DNA of 64,000 bases from Pseudoduganella sp. (GTDB lineage: Bacteria > Pseudomonadota > Gammaproteobacteria > Burkholderiales > Burkholderiaceae_D), in the NCBI GenBank assembly GCA_021323265.1, contig JAJTCO010000036.1:1-64000 (forward strand), in the 5' to 3' direction. Shown here piece after piece: positions 8,153-16,963 of the stretch. How positions within the stretch are numbered: position 1 is the first letter of the stretch; every line of letters starts with the position of its first letter. A program made the translations under genes and the position numbers. The notes below the pieces were generated by a model that made no database searches, was not told where the DNA came from, and saw only the letters and a list, made by a program, of their open reading frames with translations.

Positions 8153-8788
8153 ATGATCGCATCGGCCCTGTTTACTCCCGCCCAGCAAAAGCTGCTGGGT
8201 TTGTTATTTGTCCGCGTGAATGAGGGATTCCACCTCAATGAAATCATGCGCCTGACGGGGCTGGGCAGCGCCTCGGCGCAGCGCGAACTCAAGCGCCTGC
8301 ATGAGTCGGGCCTGATCGTGTCCGAGCGCATCGGCAACGTGCGCCAATTCCGCCCCAACAAGGACAATCTCGTCTATGCCGAGCTGGCCAGCCTGGTGAA
8401 GAAGACCTTCGGCCTGGTCAGCGTGCTGAACTCGGCCCTGGCGCCCATGCGCAAGCAGCTCAGCGTGGCGTTTGTGTATGGCACCACCGTCAAGGAGGCG
8501 GAAGACTCGACTGGCGCGGTGGAGCTGCTGCTGATCGGGGAGAATACCACCTATGGCGAATTGCTGAACCGCCTGCCGGTGGCCGAGCGCATCCTGCGCC
8601 GCAAGATCAATCCCAACCTGTATTCCGTGGACGACTTCCAGCGCCGCCTGCGCGAGCGCCAGCCGTTCATCCTCAAGATGCTGGAAGACCGCAAGGTATT
8701 CGTGCTGGGCGACGATACCGACCTCGATCATATCGTCCGGGATGTCCAACTGGAGGAAGAGCATGGAGCAGCGCTACGCGACGTTTAA
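8153..8788 (+). CDS. ArsR-type winged-helix regulator with degenerate nucleotidyltransferase-like C-terminus
   Basis: A 211-residue protein. Residues 1-75 form a winged-helix domain (FHLNEIMRLTG, then SASAQRELKRLHESGLI). Residues ~95-205 resemble a minimal nucleotidyltransferase: VYGTTVKEAEDS followed by VELLLIG replaces the usual GSxARGEA...S..DLL signature, with the catalytic Asp pair not evident. Such fusions occur as stand-alone transcription factors. The ATG at 8153 begins the conserved part; upstream ATGs in the frame have no better ribosome site. It lies divergent from the M16 peptidase gene and overlaps the DUF962 gene start by 26 bases. Confidence 0.75.
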   Translation: MIASALFTPAQQKLLGLLFVRVNEGFHLNEIMRLTGLGSASAQRELKRLHESGLIVSERIGNVRQFRPNKDNLVYAELASLVKKTFGLVSVLNSALAPMRKQLSVAFVYGTTVKEAEDSTGAVELLLIGENTTYGELLNRLPVAERILRRKINPNLYSVDDFQRRLRERQPFILKMLEDRKVFVLGDDTDLDHIVRDVQLEEEHGAALRDV

Positions 8789-9068
8789 AGAGTTCTATCC
8801 CTTCTACCTGCGCGAGCATGCCAACAGCACGTGCCGCCGCCTGCATTTTGTCGGCTCCAGCATCGTGCTGCTGTTGCTGGCGATGGTGCTGGTGACGGGG
8901 GAACTCAAGCTGCTGTGGCTGGTGCCGGTGGTGGGCTACGGCTTTGCCTGGGTCGGCCACTTCTTCTTCGAGCACAACCGCCCCGCCACCTTCAAGTATC
9001 CCTTGTTCAGCCTAATGGGCGACTGGGTAATGTTCCGCGATATGCTTACGGGCCGCGTGGCTTGGTGA
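8763..9068 (+). CDS. DUF962 / Mpo1-like small membrane protein
   Basis: A 101-residue protein with the family hallmarks: an N-terminal FKEFYPFYLREHAN segment, RRLHFVGSS, one or two hydrophobic segments (IVLLLLAMVLVTG, LLWLVPVVGYGFAWVGHFFFEHN) and the conserved histidines H28, H57 and H62. Yeast Mpo1 of this family is an Fe-dependent dioxygenase of 2-hydroxy fatty acids; whether this bacterial member does the same is unknown. The start is set by GGAGGAAGAGC immediately upstream. It is translationally overlapped with the regulator before it. Its last 57 bases are also coding on the other strand. Confidence 0.85.
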   Translation: MEQRYATFKEFYPFYLREHANSTCRRLHFVGSSIVLLLLAMVLVTGELKLLWLVPVVGYGFAWVGHFFFEHNRPATFKYPLFSLMGDWVMFRDMLTGRVAW

Positions 9069-10433
9069 GGCCGCGACGCGCGGCAGGCTGATCGACACCC
9101 GCGTGTAGCGGCCCGGCTCCGATTCGCAGGTGATCTCGCCACCGAAGGCGGTGACCACGCGTTTGCAGAAGGCCAGTCCCATGCCGGTGCCGCAACCGCT
9201 GCGGCGCGTGGTGTAGAACGGTTCGAACACGTGGGGCAGCACGTCGGGGGCGATGCCGTGGCCGGTGTCGGTCACCACCAGCCAGTTCTGCATGCCGCGC
9301 GAGTAGCACTCCAGGTCCACCGTGCCGCGCCCGTTGAGCTGCAGCGCCTGCAGCGCGTTCTTGAGCAGGTTGTACAGCACGAACATCAGCAGCACGTCCG
9401 ATCCGTAGAAGTCGAAGGCATTGTTGATCGTGACGCGCACCTGGGAACGTTCGGCGCCGGAGAAGGGGTAGCAGGCCATCGCTTCGTCCACGCATTCGGC
9501 CACCGAATGCACGGCGAAGGTTTCGCGCTGCATGGCGCCGTCGCGCGCCGACGCAAGCAGCATGTCGACGATGAAATTGGAGCGCGACACTTCGGCGTCG
9601 ATGCTGCGCGCCACTTCGCCCAGATACTCCAGCTGGCGGGCGCCCAGCGCCCCCTTGTGCTGCGGCTGGTAGCCGGCAATCAGCTCGGGCAGGCAGCGCG
9701 ACAGCATGCGGGTCTGGCTGCGGATGCTGGCCAGCGGCGTGCGCATCTCGTGCGCGATGGTGGCGGCCGCGGCCATCGGGTCGGCCAGGAGGTTGTGGCG
9801 CACCATGGCCTGCGCGATCAGGCCGAGCGAGGCGAGGATGAAGGCCACGCCCGGCGGGTACATTTCCCAGCCGTAGTTGCACAGGTAGTCGCTGGCCGCG
9901 CCGAAGTAGATCAGCACGCTGACCAGCACGTAGCGCAGGCGCGTGCGTTCGGTCGAGACGGCGCGCTGCTGGCGCTGGTACAGCAGCCAGACCGCGCGTC
10001 CGATCACCAGCACGGTCTGCGCCAGGTGCAAGGGATGCAGCCAGCCGGCCTTGGGGTAGGCGCCGTAGAAATAATGCTGCAGGCCGGACAGCACGGCGTC
10101 CGTGGTCGGCAGCAGCACGCCCAGGGCGCCGGCCAGCAGGTAGCTCAGGTAGAGGGCGGGGCGCTCCTCGTGGCTGCCGGTCAGCTCGATGATGAAGTGG
10201 TACAGCGTGGTCGGCAGGAACAGGATGGGCAGGTAGCCCAGGCGCGCCAGGGCCAGCGCCGTGGCGTCGTCGCGGGTCATGAACAGCAGGGCCCAGCTGG
10301 CCTGCCAGAAGAAGGTGGTGGCGCAGACGGCGAAAAAGACGAGGCCGCCCCGGTGCGGGCCGCGCGAGCGCAGGACGTACAGCCCATATCCGATAAACAG
10401 GGCTGAGACCAATGCCGGTATGAGCGAGTACAT
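9012..10433 (-). CDS. Membrane sensor histidine kinase with 7TM-type N-terminus
   Basis: A 473-residue protein. Residues 1-215 hold about six or seven hydrophobic helices, resembling the 7TM sensor domain of some histidine kinases. A dimerisation/phosphoacceptor helix follows with AHEMRTPLAS (His228). The ATPase domain then has the N-box NLLKNAL, G1 DTGHGI, F-box FEPFYTT and G2 GTGMGLAFC. No response regulator is adjacent, so it is an orphan kinase here. The thioesterase gene is divergent from it. GAGG seven bases before the ATG supports the start. The 3' end overlaps DUF962 convergently by 57 bases. The N-terminal fold is an inference. Confidence 0.85.
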   Translation of the reverse strand: MYSLIPALVSALFIGYGLYVLRSRGPHRGGLVFFAVCATTFFWQASWALLFMTRDDATALALARLGYLPILFLPTTLYHFIIELTGSHEERPALYLSYLLAGALGVLLPTTDAVLSGLQHYFYGAYPKAGWLHPLHLAQTVLVIGRAVWLLYQRQQRAVSTERTRLRYVLVSVLIYFGAASDYLCNYGWEMYPPGVAFILASLGLIAQAMVRHNLLADPMAAAATIAHEMRTPLASIRSQTRMLSRCLPELIAGYQPQHKGALGARQLEYLGEVARSIDAEVSRSNFIVDMLLASARDGAMQRETFAVHSVAECVDEAMACYPFSGAERSQVRVTINNAFDFYGSDVLLMFVLYNLLKNALQALQLNGRGTVDLECYSRGMQNWLVVTDTGHGIAPDVLPHVFEPFYTTRRSGCGTGMGLAFCKRVVTAFGGEITCESEPGRYTRVSISLPRVAASPSHAARKHIAEHYPVAH

Positions 10434-10578
10434 TGATATACCTCAGCGGTGGTGTTGATTCCTTACTAGCTTATTTGGTAAAAAATGGACAAGTATTGAG
10501 GAATATCAAGAATGCTGCGCGCCAATCGGAAAAAGTAGGGGCTGGCACACGCCGCTTACTTTTTAGGAGAAATGATTC

Positions 10579-11022
10579 ATGTACATGCATGCCCCCGCCG
10601 CCGATGCCTCTGCCGCCGCCGAGATGACTTTCCACCACAAGCTGTCGATTTTCCTGAAGGATTCCAATGCCTACGGCAATACCTACTTTGCACGGTATTT
10701 CGAGTGGCAAGGCGTGTGCCGGGAAAAGTGGTTCTACGAATGCATTTCGCGCGACATGCTGCAGACCGAGGGCGTGTTCATCACCAAGCATGCCCAGAAC
10801 GACTACCTGCAGGAGACCTTTCCCTTCCAGGAGGTCACCTGCGAAGTAAACACTTACGATGTGCGGCGCTGCTCGTTCTGGCTGGAGTTCCGCTTCTATG
10901 CCGACGGGCACCCGGTGTCGGTGGGCCGCCAGCAGATCGTGTTCGCCAACCACGCCAAGCAGATCACGCCGCTGCCGGAGATCGTGCTCAAGCGCATCAA
11001 GCGCTACGCGTTGAGGAAATAG
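10579..11022 (+). CDS. Hotdog-fold acyl-CoA thioesterase (FcbC/enediyne-thioesterase-like)
   Basis: A 147-residue single hotdog domain with the YGNTYFARYFEWQGVCREKWF segment typical of 4-hydroxybenzoyl-CoA-thioesterase-like enzymes, then a central helix and strands (SFWLEFRFY, GRQQIVFAN). The catalytic Asp usual at the start of the motif is Asn or shifted here (DSNAYGN), so activity should be checked. AGGAGA eight bases upstream fixes the start at 10579 rather than an out-of-frame ATG at 10572. It is monocistronic, divergent from the histidine kinase, with an AT-rich 145-base region between them. Confidence 0.75.
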   Translation: MYMHAPAADASAAAEMTFHHKLSIFLKDSNAYGNTYFARYFEWQGVCREKWFYECISRDMLQTEGVFITKHAQNDYLQETFPFQEVTCEVNTYDVRRCSFWLEFRFYADGHPVSVGRQQIVFANHAKQITPLPEIVLKRIKRYALRK

Positions 11023-11023
11023 G

Positions 11024-11749
11024 CTAGTCGTACAGGGTGCCGATGCCCAGCAGGCCGGGCAGCGGCACCACTTCCGCCTGCGCCGGCCAGTCGGCCAGGC
11101 GCACGGTGGCCACCTGGTACGGCCCCATCGAGCGGTTCTCGAACGGCAGGCCGGGCTGGGCGGCAATGCGCGCGCTGCTGCCGGCATGGCGCACTTCGAC
11201 CGCCGCGGCGGCGTCGCCGCGCGCGAAGATGAACTTGACCCCTTTGCATTCCTTGCCCAGCAGGCGCAGGCGGTAGCCCGACGCGCGCTGCGCCGAAATC
11301 AGCTGCTCGCATGCTTCGCGCAGCATGGCAAGCGGGTAGCGGCCATCCTCGCGCGGGCGGATCGAGTAGCGCCCGCTGAACTGGTAGTAGCCCTTGCGCC
11401 GGTTCAGGCGCAGCACCGCATCCTCATCGTAGGCTTGCTTGAGCATGGGCAGCGTGGCGCGTCCCAGCGCGTCGACGGGGATGTCGACCTGGGTGGTCGC
11501 GCCCTGCAGCTGGATGCGCAGGCCATCCAGCGGCGCGTCCTCCGTGTTGGGACGGATTTGCAGATGGGCCTGGATCAGCGGCCGCGTGGCGACGTAGGGG
11601 GCGAAGAAGCTGGCCGCCTTGTAGGCGTGGCGGTAGCTGTGCCACTCGGCGTCGGCCGGCGCCGGCACGTGCACGACGGGCATGTCTTCTCCGGCATGCG
11701 CGGCGCGCGCGGCCAGCAAGGCGAGGGTGAGCAGGGTTCGGCGGTTCAT
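11024..11749 (-). CDS. Secreted protein of unknown function
   Basis: A 241-residue protein with signal peptide MNRRTLLTLALLAARAAHAG. The rest looks like a soluble mixed alpha/beta protein with a basic central stretch (RLNRRKGYYQFSGRY) and a C-terminus rich in hydrophobic strands. I do not recognise the family with confidence; DUF2987-like proteins share this general plan but I cannot confirm it. The ATG at 11749 begins the signal peptide, with no clear ribosome site. It converges on the thioesterase gene with 1 base between them. Confidence 0.6.
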   Translation of the reverse strand: MNRRTLLTLALLAARAAHAGEDMPVVHVPAPADAEWHSYRHAYKAASFFAPYVATRPLIQAHLQIRPNTEDAPLDGLRIQLQGATTQVDIPVDALGRATLPMLKQAYDEDAVLRLNRRKGYYQFSGRYSIRPREDGRYPLAMLREACEQLISAQRASGYRLRLLGKECKGVKFIFARGDAAAAVEVRHAGSSARIAAQPGLPFENRSMGPYQVATVRLADWPAQAEVVPLPGLLGIGTLYD

Positions 11750-11874
11750 GAAGGCGCCATTGTAGTGCAGGCGCGGCGCCTCGCCCCTGCCGAAAGTCAT
11801 GCCCCGGCCGGCAAGCACTGCCGGCGGGCGCCCGGGGCGGTTAGAATTGCGGCGCCATTTACTTTTTGCTATCC

Positions 11875-13149
11875 ATGCCAGCCATCTTTCCCTCCCGCCT
11901 GCGTCCGGGCAGTGCCGCAGGCGTCACCCTGCTTGCCAGCCTGGCCGGCAGCGCCATCGAAATCCTGGTGCCCTGGCTGCTCGGCCCCGGCAGCGCCGAC
12001 CTGTTCAGCCCTGCCGGCGTCCTGGCGCGCACGCTGGCGGCCCGCTTCGAGGCGCCGGCCTCGCTGATCAGCGCCGGCAATGACCACGCCGTGCTGTCCC
12101 TGCGGATCTTCCTGGGGCTGGCGGCGCTGCTGTGCGCACTGTTCGTGGCCGCCGTGGTGCTGCGCCTGCGCGCGCGGCGCCTGGCCCCGCAGGCCGACGC
12201 TGCCCTGCTGGCCGTGCAGCTGGGGGCGGTCTGCGCCCTGCATTCGGTGGTGCTGTCCATGGCCCTGGCGGCCATGCTGCCCAGCCAGCTGGCGCCGCGC
12301 CGCGCGCTGCTGGCGCTGGCGGCGATGCTCGGCTTGAACACGCTGAGCATCGCCATCCTGGCCGTGCTGGCGCTGCAGGGGGAGCTGGCCACCAGCGACA
12401 GCAAGGCCACGGCAACGGTGCTGTACGTGCTGCTGGAACAGCTGGTGGTGCTGCTGACCTTCGGCCTGGGCTGGCTGGCGTCGCGCGAACGGCGCGCACG
12501 CCAGGCGCTGGCCGCCAAGCACGCGGAGCTGCTGGCGACGCAGGTGCTGCTGGCCGATACCATCCGCGAGTCGGAGCGCATGCGCATTGCGCGCGACCTG
12601 CACGATTCGACCGGCCATCACCTGACGGCGCTGAACCTGCACCTGGACCTGGCGCGGCGCAAGGCGGGCGAACAGGCCGACCCGTCGCTGCTGACCGCGC
12701 ACGGCCTGTCGCGCGACCTGCTGGCCCAGGTGCGCTCGGTGGTTGCCGCCGAGCGCGCGGCCGAAGGCGTCGACCTGCGGCTGGCGCTGCAGCGCCTGTG
12801 CGCGGGCATCCCGCAGCCGGCCATCACCCTGCGCATCGACGCCGAGCTGGCGCCGCCGGCGCCGGCCGTGGCGCACGCCATCTTCTGCTGCGTGCAGGAA
12901 GCCTTGAGCAACGCGGTGCGCCATGCCGGCGCGGCGCGCCTGACGATCGACATCGGCATGCGCGCCGGGCAGCTGCACGCCGTCATCGAGGATGACGGCT
13001 GCGGCCGCGGTACGGCGGCGGAAGGCAACGGCTTGCGCGGCATGCGCGAGCGGCTGGCCATGCTGGGCGGCGTGCTGGAGGCGGCCGACCTGCCGCGGCG
13101 CGGCTTCGGCCTGCGCATCGCGCTGCCGCAGGCGGGAGCGCAGCCATGA
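11875..13149 (+). CDS. NarL-type sensor histidine kinase (HisKA_3)
   Basis: A 424-residue protein. Residues 1-200 contain about five transmembrane helices without an obvious ligand domain. A short coiled coil follows, then the HisKA_3 helix RIARDLHDSTGHHLT (phospho-His243) and a compact HATPase domain (EALSNAVRHA, EDDGCGRG, GLRGMRERL). It is the first gene of an operon with its response regulator (ATGA overlap) and an outer-membrane-type protein. An in-frame TTG nine bases upstream is an unlikely alternative start. Confidence 0.9.
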   Translation: MPAIFPSRLRPGSAAGVTLLASLAGSAIEILVPWLLGPGSADLFSPAGVLARTLAARFEAPASLISAGNDHAVLSLRIFLGLAALLCALFVAAVVLRLRARRLAPQADAALLAVQLGAVCALHSVVLSMALAAMLPSQLAPRRALLALAAMLGLNTLSIAILAVLALQGELATSDSKATATVLYVLLEQLVVLLTFGLGWLASRERRARQALAAKHAELLATQVLLADTIRESERMRIARDLHDSTGHHLTALNLHLDLARRKAGEQADPSLLTAHGLSRDLLAQVRSVVAAERAAEGVDLRLALQRLCAGIPQPAITLRIDAELAPPAPAVAHAIFCCVQEALSNAVRHAGAARLTIDIGMRAGQLHAVIEDDGCGRGTAAEGNGLRGMRERLAMLGGVLEAADLPRRGFGLRIALPQAGAQP

Positions 13150-13769
13150 TCCGCGTGGTGCTGGTGGACGACCAGATGCTGGTGCGCAGCGGCATCCGCG
13201 GCCTGCTGGACATGACCCCCGATATCCGCGTGGTGGCCGAAGCGGCCGACGGCGCGCAGGCGGCGGCGTTGCTGGCCCGTACCGAGGCCGACGTGCTGCT
13301 GCTGGACGTGCGCATGCCGCATTGCTCGGGCATCGACCTGCTGCGCAGCGGCCAGGCGCTGCCGCCCGCCATCCTGCTCACCACCTTCGACGACGAGGAG
13401 GCGCTGTTCGAGGGCATGCGCGCGGGCGCGCGCGGTTTCCTGCTGAAGGACATTTCGCTCGAACGCCTGGCCGAAGGCATCCGCGCCGTGGCGCAAGGCG
13501 GCACGCTGTTCCGGCCGGCGCTGACCGAGCGTACGCGCGCCGCCTTCGAGAGCGCGCGCGGCGTGCCCGATTCCGGCAGCGTGCTCAGCGAACGCGAAAC
13601 GGAAGTGCTGGCGCTGATGGCGGCCGGCTTGAGCAATGCGGAGATCGCGGCGGCGCTGGCGCTCAGCGAGGGCACGGTCAAGAACCATGTGTCGAGCATC
13701 CTGGCCAAGCTGGGCGTGCGCGACCGCGTGCGCGCCGTGCTGCACGGCCTGGAAATGGGACTGATCTGA
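13146..13769 (+). CDS. NarL/LuxR-family response regulator
   Basis: A 207-residue protein. The receiver domain has the acidic pair DD at 8-9, phospho-acceptor Asp54 (LLLDVRMP), Thr in LLTTFDD and Lys in FLLKD. The C-terminal LuxR-type HTH has SERETEVLALMAAGLSNAEI and EGTVKNHVSSILAKL. The start overlaps the kinase stop as ATGA, so the pair is co-translated. It is followed directly (TGATG) by the MipA-like gene, a likely target or output of the system. Confidence 0.93.
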   Translation: MIRVVLVDDQMLVRSGIRGLLDMTPDIRVVAEAADGAQAAALLARTEADVLLLDVRMPHCSGIDLLRSGQALPPAILLTTFDDEEALFEGMRAGARGFLLKDISLERLAEGIRAVAQGGTLFRPALTERTRAAFESARGVPDSGSVLSERETEVLALMAAGLSNAEIAAALALSEGTVKNHVSSILAKLGVRDRVRAVLHGLEMGLI

Positions 13770-14413
13770 TGCGCGGCCTGCTGCTGCTCCTGCTGGCGCT
13801 GGCCAGCCAGGCCCGCGCCCAGTCGCCGGTCACCCTGATGCCGGAAGGCAGCCGCGAAAGCTTGGTCGGCCTGGCGTATGGCGAGGCCTGGAAGCGGCAG
13901 GGCAGCAACGAGCGCCAGCGCTTCCTGTCCCCCTTCTTCTCCATCCACTGGAGCAACGGGGCCTTTGTCGAAGGCCTGTCGGGCGGCTGGATGCTGTCCA
14001 GCGATCCGCTGTTCCAGTATGGCCCGATCCTGGCGCTGCGCGGGCGGGACGATGGCGCCGGCGGGTCGCAGCTGGTGCCGGGCGGCTTCGTGCAGTGGCG
14101 CGTGCTGCACAACGTGGAGCTGGCCGCGCGCACCGGCATCGGCAGCAGGGATGGCAAGCCGCAGGCCGAGCTGGCGGCCTCCTGGTTCGCGCCCTTGTCC
14201 GCCGACCATACGCTGGTGCTGCGTGCCGCCACCGAACGCGCCGAGCTGTGGAGCAACCGGCTCGGCGCGCGCTGGCACTGGCGCGTGGGCCACGGCTACA
14301 CGCTGGTGAACGCCGTCACCGGCATCCGCCTGGCGGGCAGCAGCGCGCATGCGCCCGGTGTCCAGCGGCGCAGCAGCGTGGCCTGGAGCAGCGCGCTGCT
14401 GGTCGAATTCTAG
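13769..14413 (+). CDS. MipA/OmpV-like outer-membrane protein (probable)
   Basis: A 214-residue protein with signal peptide MRGLLLLLLALASQARAQ. It continues with alternating beta-strand patterns (FLSPFFSIHWSNGAFVEGL, YGPILALRGRDDG) that resemble the MipA/OmpV barrel, and ends in a hydrophobic-aromatic residue (LLVEF), as outer-membrane barrels do. The open frame extends far upstream inside the response-regulator gene, but the ATG at 13769 overlapping the regulator stop is the sensible start. Third gene of the two-component operon. The family call is by pattern and is moderate. Confidence 0.65.
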   Translation: MRGLLLLLLALASQARAQSPVTLMPEGSRESLVGLAYGEAWKRQGSNERQRFLSPFFSIHWSNGAFVEGLSGGWMLSSDPLFQYGPILALRGRDDGAGGSQLVPGGFVQWRVLHNVELAARTGIGSRDGKPQAELAASWFAPLSADHTLVLRAATERAELWSNRLGARWHWRVGHGYTLVNAVTGIRLAGSSAHAPGVQRRSSVAWSSALLVEF

Positions 14414-14961
14414 AAGCTGTATTTCAGGCCGGCGGAATAGCCGCCGCGGCCGAAATGGCCCTGCTTGACGCGGATACGGCCGAAGTGCTCGGCTTCCAGC
14501 GTCAGCGTGACCTTGTCCGTCAGCTTGTAACCGACGCCGATGCCCAGCAGCGGCGAGAAGCCGTTCTCGTTGCGCTGGCCGCTGTGCGGGTCGTCGATGC
14601 GGTAGCGCTGCGCGGACAGGCCGACGCGGCCGAATACTTCAAACGATTCGCCGAAATGGGCGGTAGCGCGTCCGGCCACGTACAGCGTGTCGGAGGAGAT
14701 GCGGATGTCGCCGCCCGGCGCCGCGAAGCGGTCCTGGTTGAAGCGCGCGTAGCCGCCCTCCAGCGCGAAGTGGTCGCTGTAGCGCATGCCGCCGTACAGC
14801 TTGAAGCGCAGCGGGTCGTTCCGGCTTTCCGTGCGCTGGCCCTGGACGTTGAGATGGGTGGCGCCCGGCGCGATGATGGCGGCGCCGGCGAAGTAGTCTT
14901 GAGCGTGTGCCGGAGCGAGGCCGGCGAGGAGGAGTGCGGTGATGCAGGTGAGGCGTTTCAT
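14410..14961 (-). CDS. Small outer-membrane beta-barrel protein (OmpA/OmpW-like fold)
   Basis: A 183-residue protein with signal peptide MKRLTCITALLLAGLAPAHA and about eight amphipathic strands (KLYGGMRYS, FALEGGYARF, LYVAGRATAHF, FEVFGRVGLS, LLGIGVGYKL, VTLTLEAEHF). It ends in LKYSF, the C-terminal aromatic signal for barrel assembly. There is no peptidoglycan-binding OmpA domain. AGGGA precedes the start. It overlaps the MipA-like gene by 4 bases, convergently. The function is unknown; it is likely a surface barrel of the OmpA-like transmembrane class. Confidence 0.8.
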   Translation of the reverse strand: MKRLTCITALLLAGLAPAHAQDYFAGAAIIAPGATHLNVQGQRTESRNDPLRFKLYGGMRYSDHFALEGGYARFNQDRFAAPGGDIRISSDTLYVAGRATAHFGESFEVFGRVGLSAQRYRIDDPHSGQRNENGFSPLLGIGVGYKLTDKVTLTLEAEHFGRIRVKQGHFGRGGYSAGLKYSF

Positions 14962-15049
14962 GGATTCCCTTTCGTGATGGACCGGTGCTGCGACCGGAAG
15001 CCATCACTGTAGGGAAGGCAGGGCGCGCGCGCACCTGCCGAAAGTCATG

Positions 15050-16867
15050 TTACTTCGCGCTGGCGATCCAGGCGTCGACCTTGTTTTCCAGCAGGGCCAG
15101 CGGCACCGTGCCGTCGCCCAGCACGATGGCGTGGAACTTGGCCAGCGTGAACTTGCTGCCCAGCGCCTTCTCGGCCTTGGCGCGCAGTTCCTGGATCTTC
15201 AGCGAACCGGTCTTGTAGGCCAGTGCCTGCGCCGGCCACACCATGTAGCGCTCGGTCTGGTTGCGCGCGACGGCTTCGTCGCCCAGGGTCTCGGTCATGT
15301 ATTTGATCGACTGCTCGCGGGTCCAGCCCTTGGCGTGCATGCCGGTGTCCACCACCAGGCGCACCGCGCGCAGCATCTCGTCGCTCAGGTGGCCGAAGTA
15401 CTGGGCCGGGTCTTCGAACATGCCCATTTCCTTGCCCAGGGTTTCGGCATACAGCGCCCAGCCTTCGGTGAAGGCGGTGTTGCCGCCGAATTTGCGGAAC
15501 TTGGGCATGTCCAGTTCCTGCATCAGGGCGATGTGGAAGTGGTGGCCCGGTTTGCCTTCATGCAGGAACAGGGTGTTCATGCCGGTGCTGCCGTACTTCT
15601 TCGGATCGGTGACCACGGACCAGAACACGCCCGGGCGCGAACCGTCCAGCGCCGGTGCGGTGTAATGGTCGGAGGCGGTGTCGCGGCTCAGTTCAGGCTC
15701 CAGGCGCAGGTCCAGCTTGGCCTTCGGGATCAGCGTGAACATGGCGGGCAGCTTGGTGTCCAGCACGTCGTTGAGCTTGTGGTACACGGCCTGCACTTCG
15801 TTTTCCGTCTTGAACGGGAAGAACTTGGGCTGCTGCGCCACCCAGGTCGGCAGGCCGGCGGCCGGGCCGTCGTAGCCCAGCTTGGGACCGAGCTTGGCGA
15901 ATTCCGCCTGGATGCGCGCCACTTCGCGCAGGCCGGTCTGGTGGATTTCTTCCGCGCTCTTGCTGGTGGTGGTGGAATCGGCGATGCGCACCTTGTACCA
16001 GGCGTCGCCGTTCGGCAGCGCGTTCCAGCCCGTGCTGGTGCGGCAGGCCGGGATGTATTCCTTCTCCACGAAGGCGGCCAGCTTGGCGATCGACGGATTG
16101 AGCTTGTCGGCCACGGTGGCGCGGTAGGCGGCGGCCAGGCGCTGCTTGTCGGCGTCGCTGAAGGCGGCCGGGAACTTGGTGGCCGGGGTGTAGTAGATGT
16201 TCTTTTCCGGCGTCTCGCTCACCAGCTTCTGGAACTGCGGCAGCGCGGCGAGCATGATGGCTTTCGGCTGGGTGATGCCCTTGGCCATGCCTTCCTTCAT
16301 GTTCGCGATGGCCTGGTCGATCCAGGCCGGCAGCTGGTTCAAGCGGTTCAGGTAAGCCTCGTATTCCTTGACCGTGGTCAGCGGCTGCGAGGCGTCGCCG
16401 CCGGAGAAGTTGGCCAGGGTGACCGGCATGCTGCTCATGTGGTCGATCGGCAGCAGGTGCTCGGGGAAGGGCTCGTAGGACAGGTAGGTCTTCAGTTCGA
16501 AGGCCATCACGTCGTAGCTGATGCGGTCGCCGCGGTTCAGCTGCGCGCGCGGGATCGCCTGCAGGCGCTTTGCGAAGGCGCGGTACAGCTCGAACTGGCG
16601 GGCGCGCGTGGCCGGCGCGATGGCGCTGCCGATCTGGTCGTCGAAGCGGTTGTCGCCATTCTGGGTGGCGCCCACCGGGTCGTATTTGGCGATGGCATCG
16701 TAGTACTCGTCGGCCAGCGCCCAGAACTGCTTCTTGGCCGCTTCGTTGCTCTTCGCGGGCGTCTTCTCCACGGCAGCCGGCTTGGCGGCGGCGGCATGGG
16801 CTTGGACGGGGGCGTAGGCGAGCAAGACGGCGGCGGCCAGCGCGCCGAGGGTAATCCGATGTTTCAT
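15050..16867 (-). CDS. Secreted DUF885-family metallopeptidase-like protein
   Basis: A 605-residue protein with signal peptide (MKHRITLGALAAAVLLAYAP...AHA). It is helical throughout and carries the DUF885 zinc-like motif HEGKPGHH (H436-E437, H441) followed downstream by FTEGWALYAE, the conserved glutamate motif. The family is related to M32-type carboxypeptidases and is generally exported. The start at 16867 is the first Met of the signal peptide; the open frame runs further upstream into the promoter and the divergent cupin gene. Confidence 0.85.
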   Translation of the reverse strand: MKHRITLGALAAAVLLAYAPVQAHAAAAKPAAVEKTPAKSNEAAKKQFWALADEYYDAIAKYDPVGATQNGDNRFDDQIGSAIAPATRARQFELYRAFAKRLQAIPRAQLNRGDRISYDVMAFELKTYLSYEPFPEHLLPIDHMSSMPVTLANFSGGDASQPLTTVKEYEAYLNRLNQLPAWIDQAIANMKEGMAKGITQPKAIMLAALPQFQKLVSETPEKNIYYTPATKFPAAFSDADKQRLAAAYRATVADKLNPSIAKLAAFVEKEYIPACRTSTGWNALPNGDAWYKVRIADSTTTSKSAEEIHQTGLREVARIQAEFAKLGPKLGYDGPAAGLPTWVAQQPKFFPFKTENEVQAVYHKLNDVLDTKLPAMFTLIPKAKLDLRLEPELSRDTASDHYTAPALDGSRPGVFWSVVTDPKKYGSTGMNTLFLHEGKPGHHFHIALMQELDMPKFRKFGGNTAFTEGWALYAETLGKEMGMFEDPAQYFGHLSDEMLRAVRLVVDTGMHAKGWTREQSIKYMTETLGDEAVARNQTERYMVWPAQALAYKTGSLKIQELRAKAEKALGSKFTLAKFHAIVLGDGTVPLALLENKVDAWIASAK

Positions 16868-16897
16868 TTGTCGGTCCGTTGAAATGAAGGAGCGACA

Positions 16898-16926
16898 AGG
16901 ATAGCCGAGCAAGGCCGCTGCTACAA
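16898..16926 (-). promoter_or_regulatory. Candidate sigma-70 promoter for the DUF885 gene
   Basis: Read on the minus strand: TTGTAG (16926-16921), 17 bases, TATCCT (16903-16898), 31 bases upstream of the start codon. Each hexamer matches the consensus at four of six positions. The same stretch read on the plus strand contains TACAAT, which could serve as a -10 for the cupin gene. Confidence 0.4.
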
Positions 16927-16963
16927 TGTTGCAAGATCGATAAACCAGCAGGGAGGAAGCCGC

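Noticed and set aside
12992-13768. Upstream extension of the MipA-like frame through the response regulator gene
   Set aside because: It is an out-of-phase reading of the kinase/regulator genes; the signal peptide starts at 13769, overlapping the regulator stop.
14095-15012. Plus-strand 305-codon frame across the outer-membrane barrel gene
   Set aside because: Antisense to a barrel with signal peptide and C-terminal Phe; no domain in the plus-strand frame.
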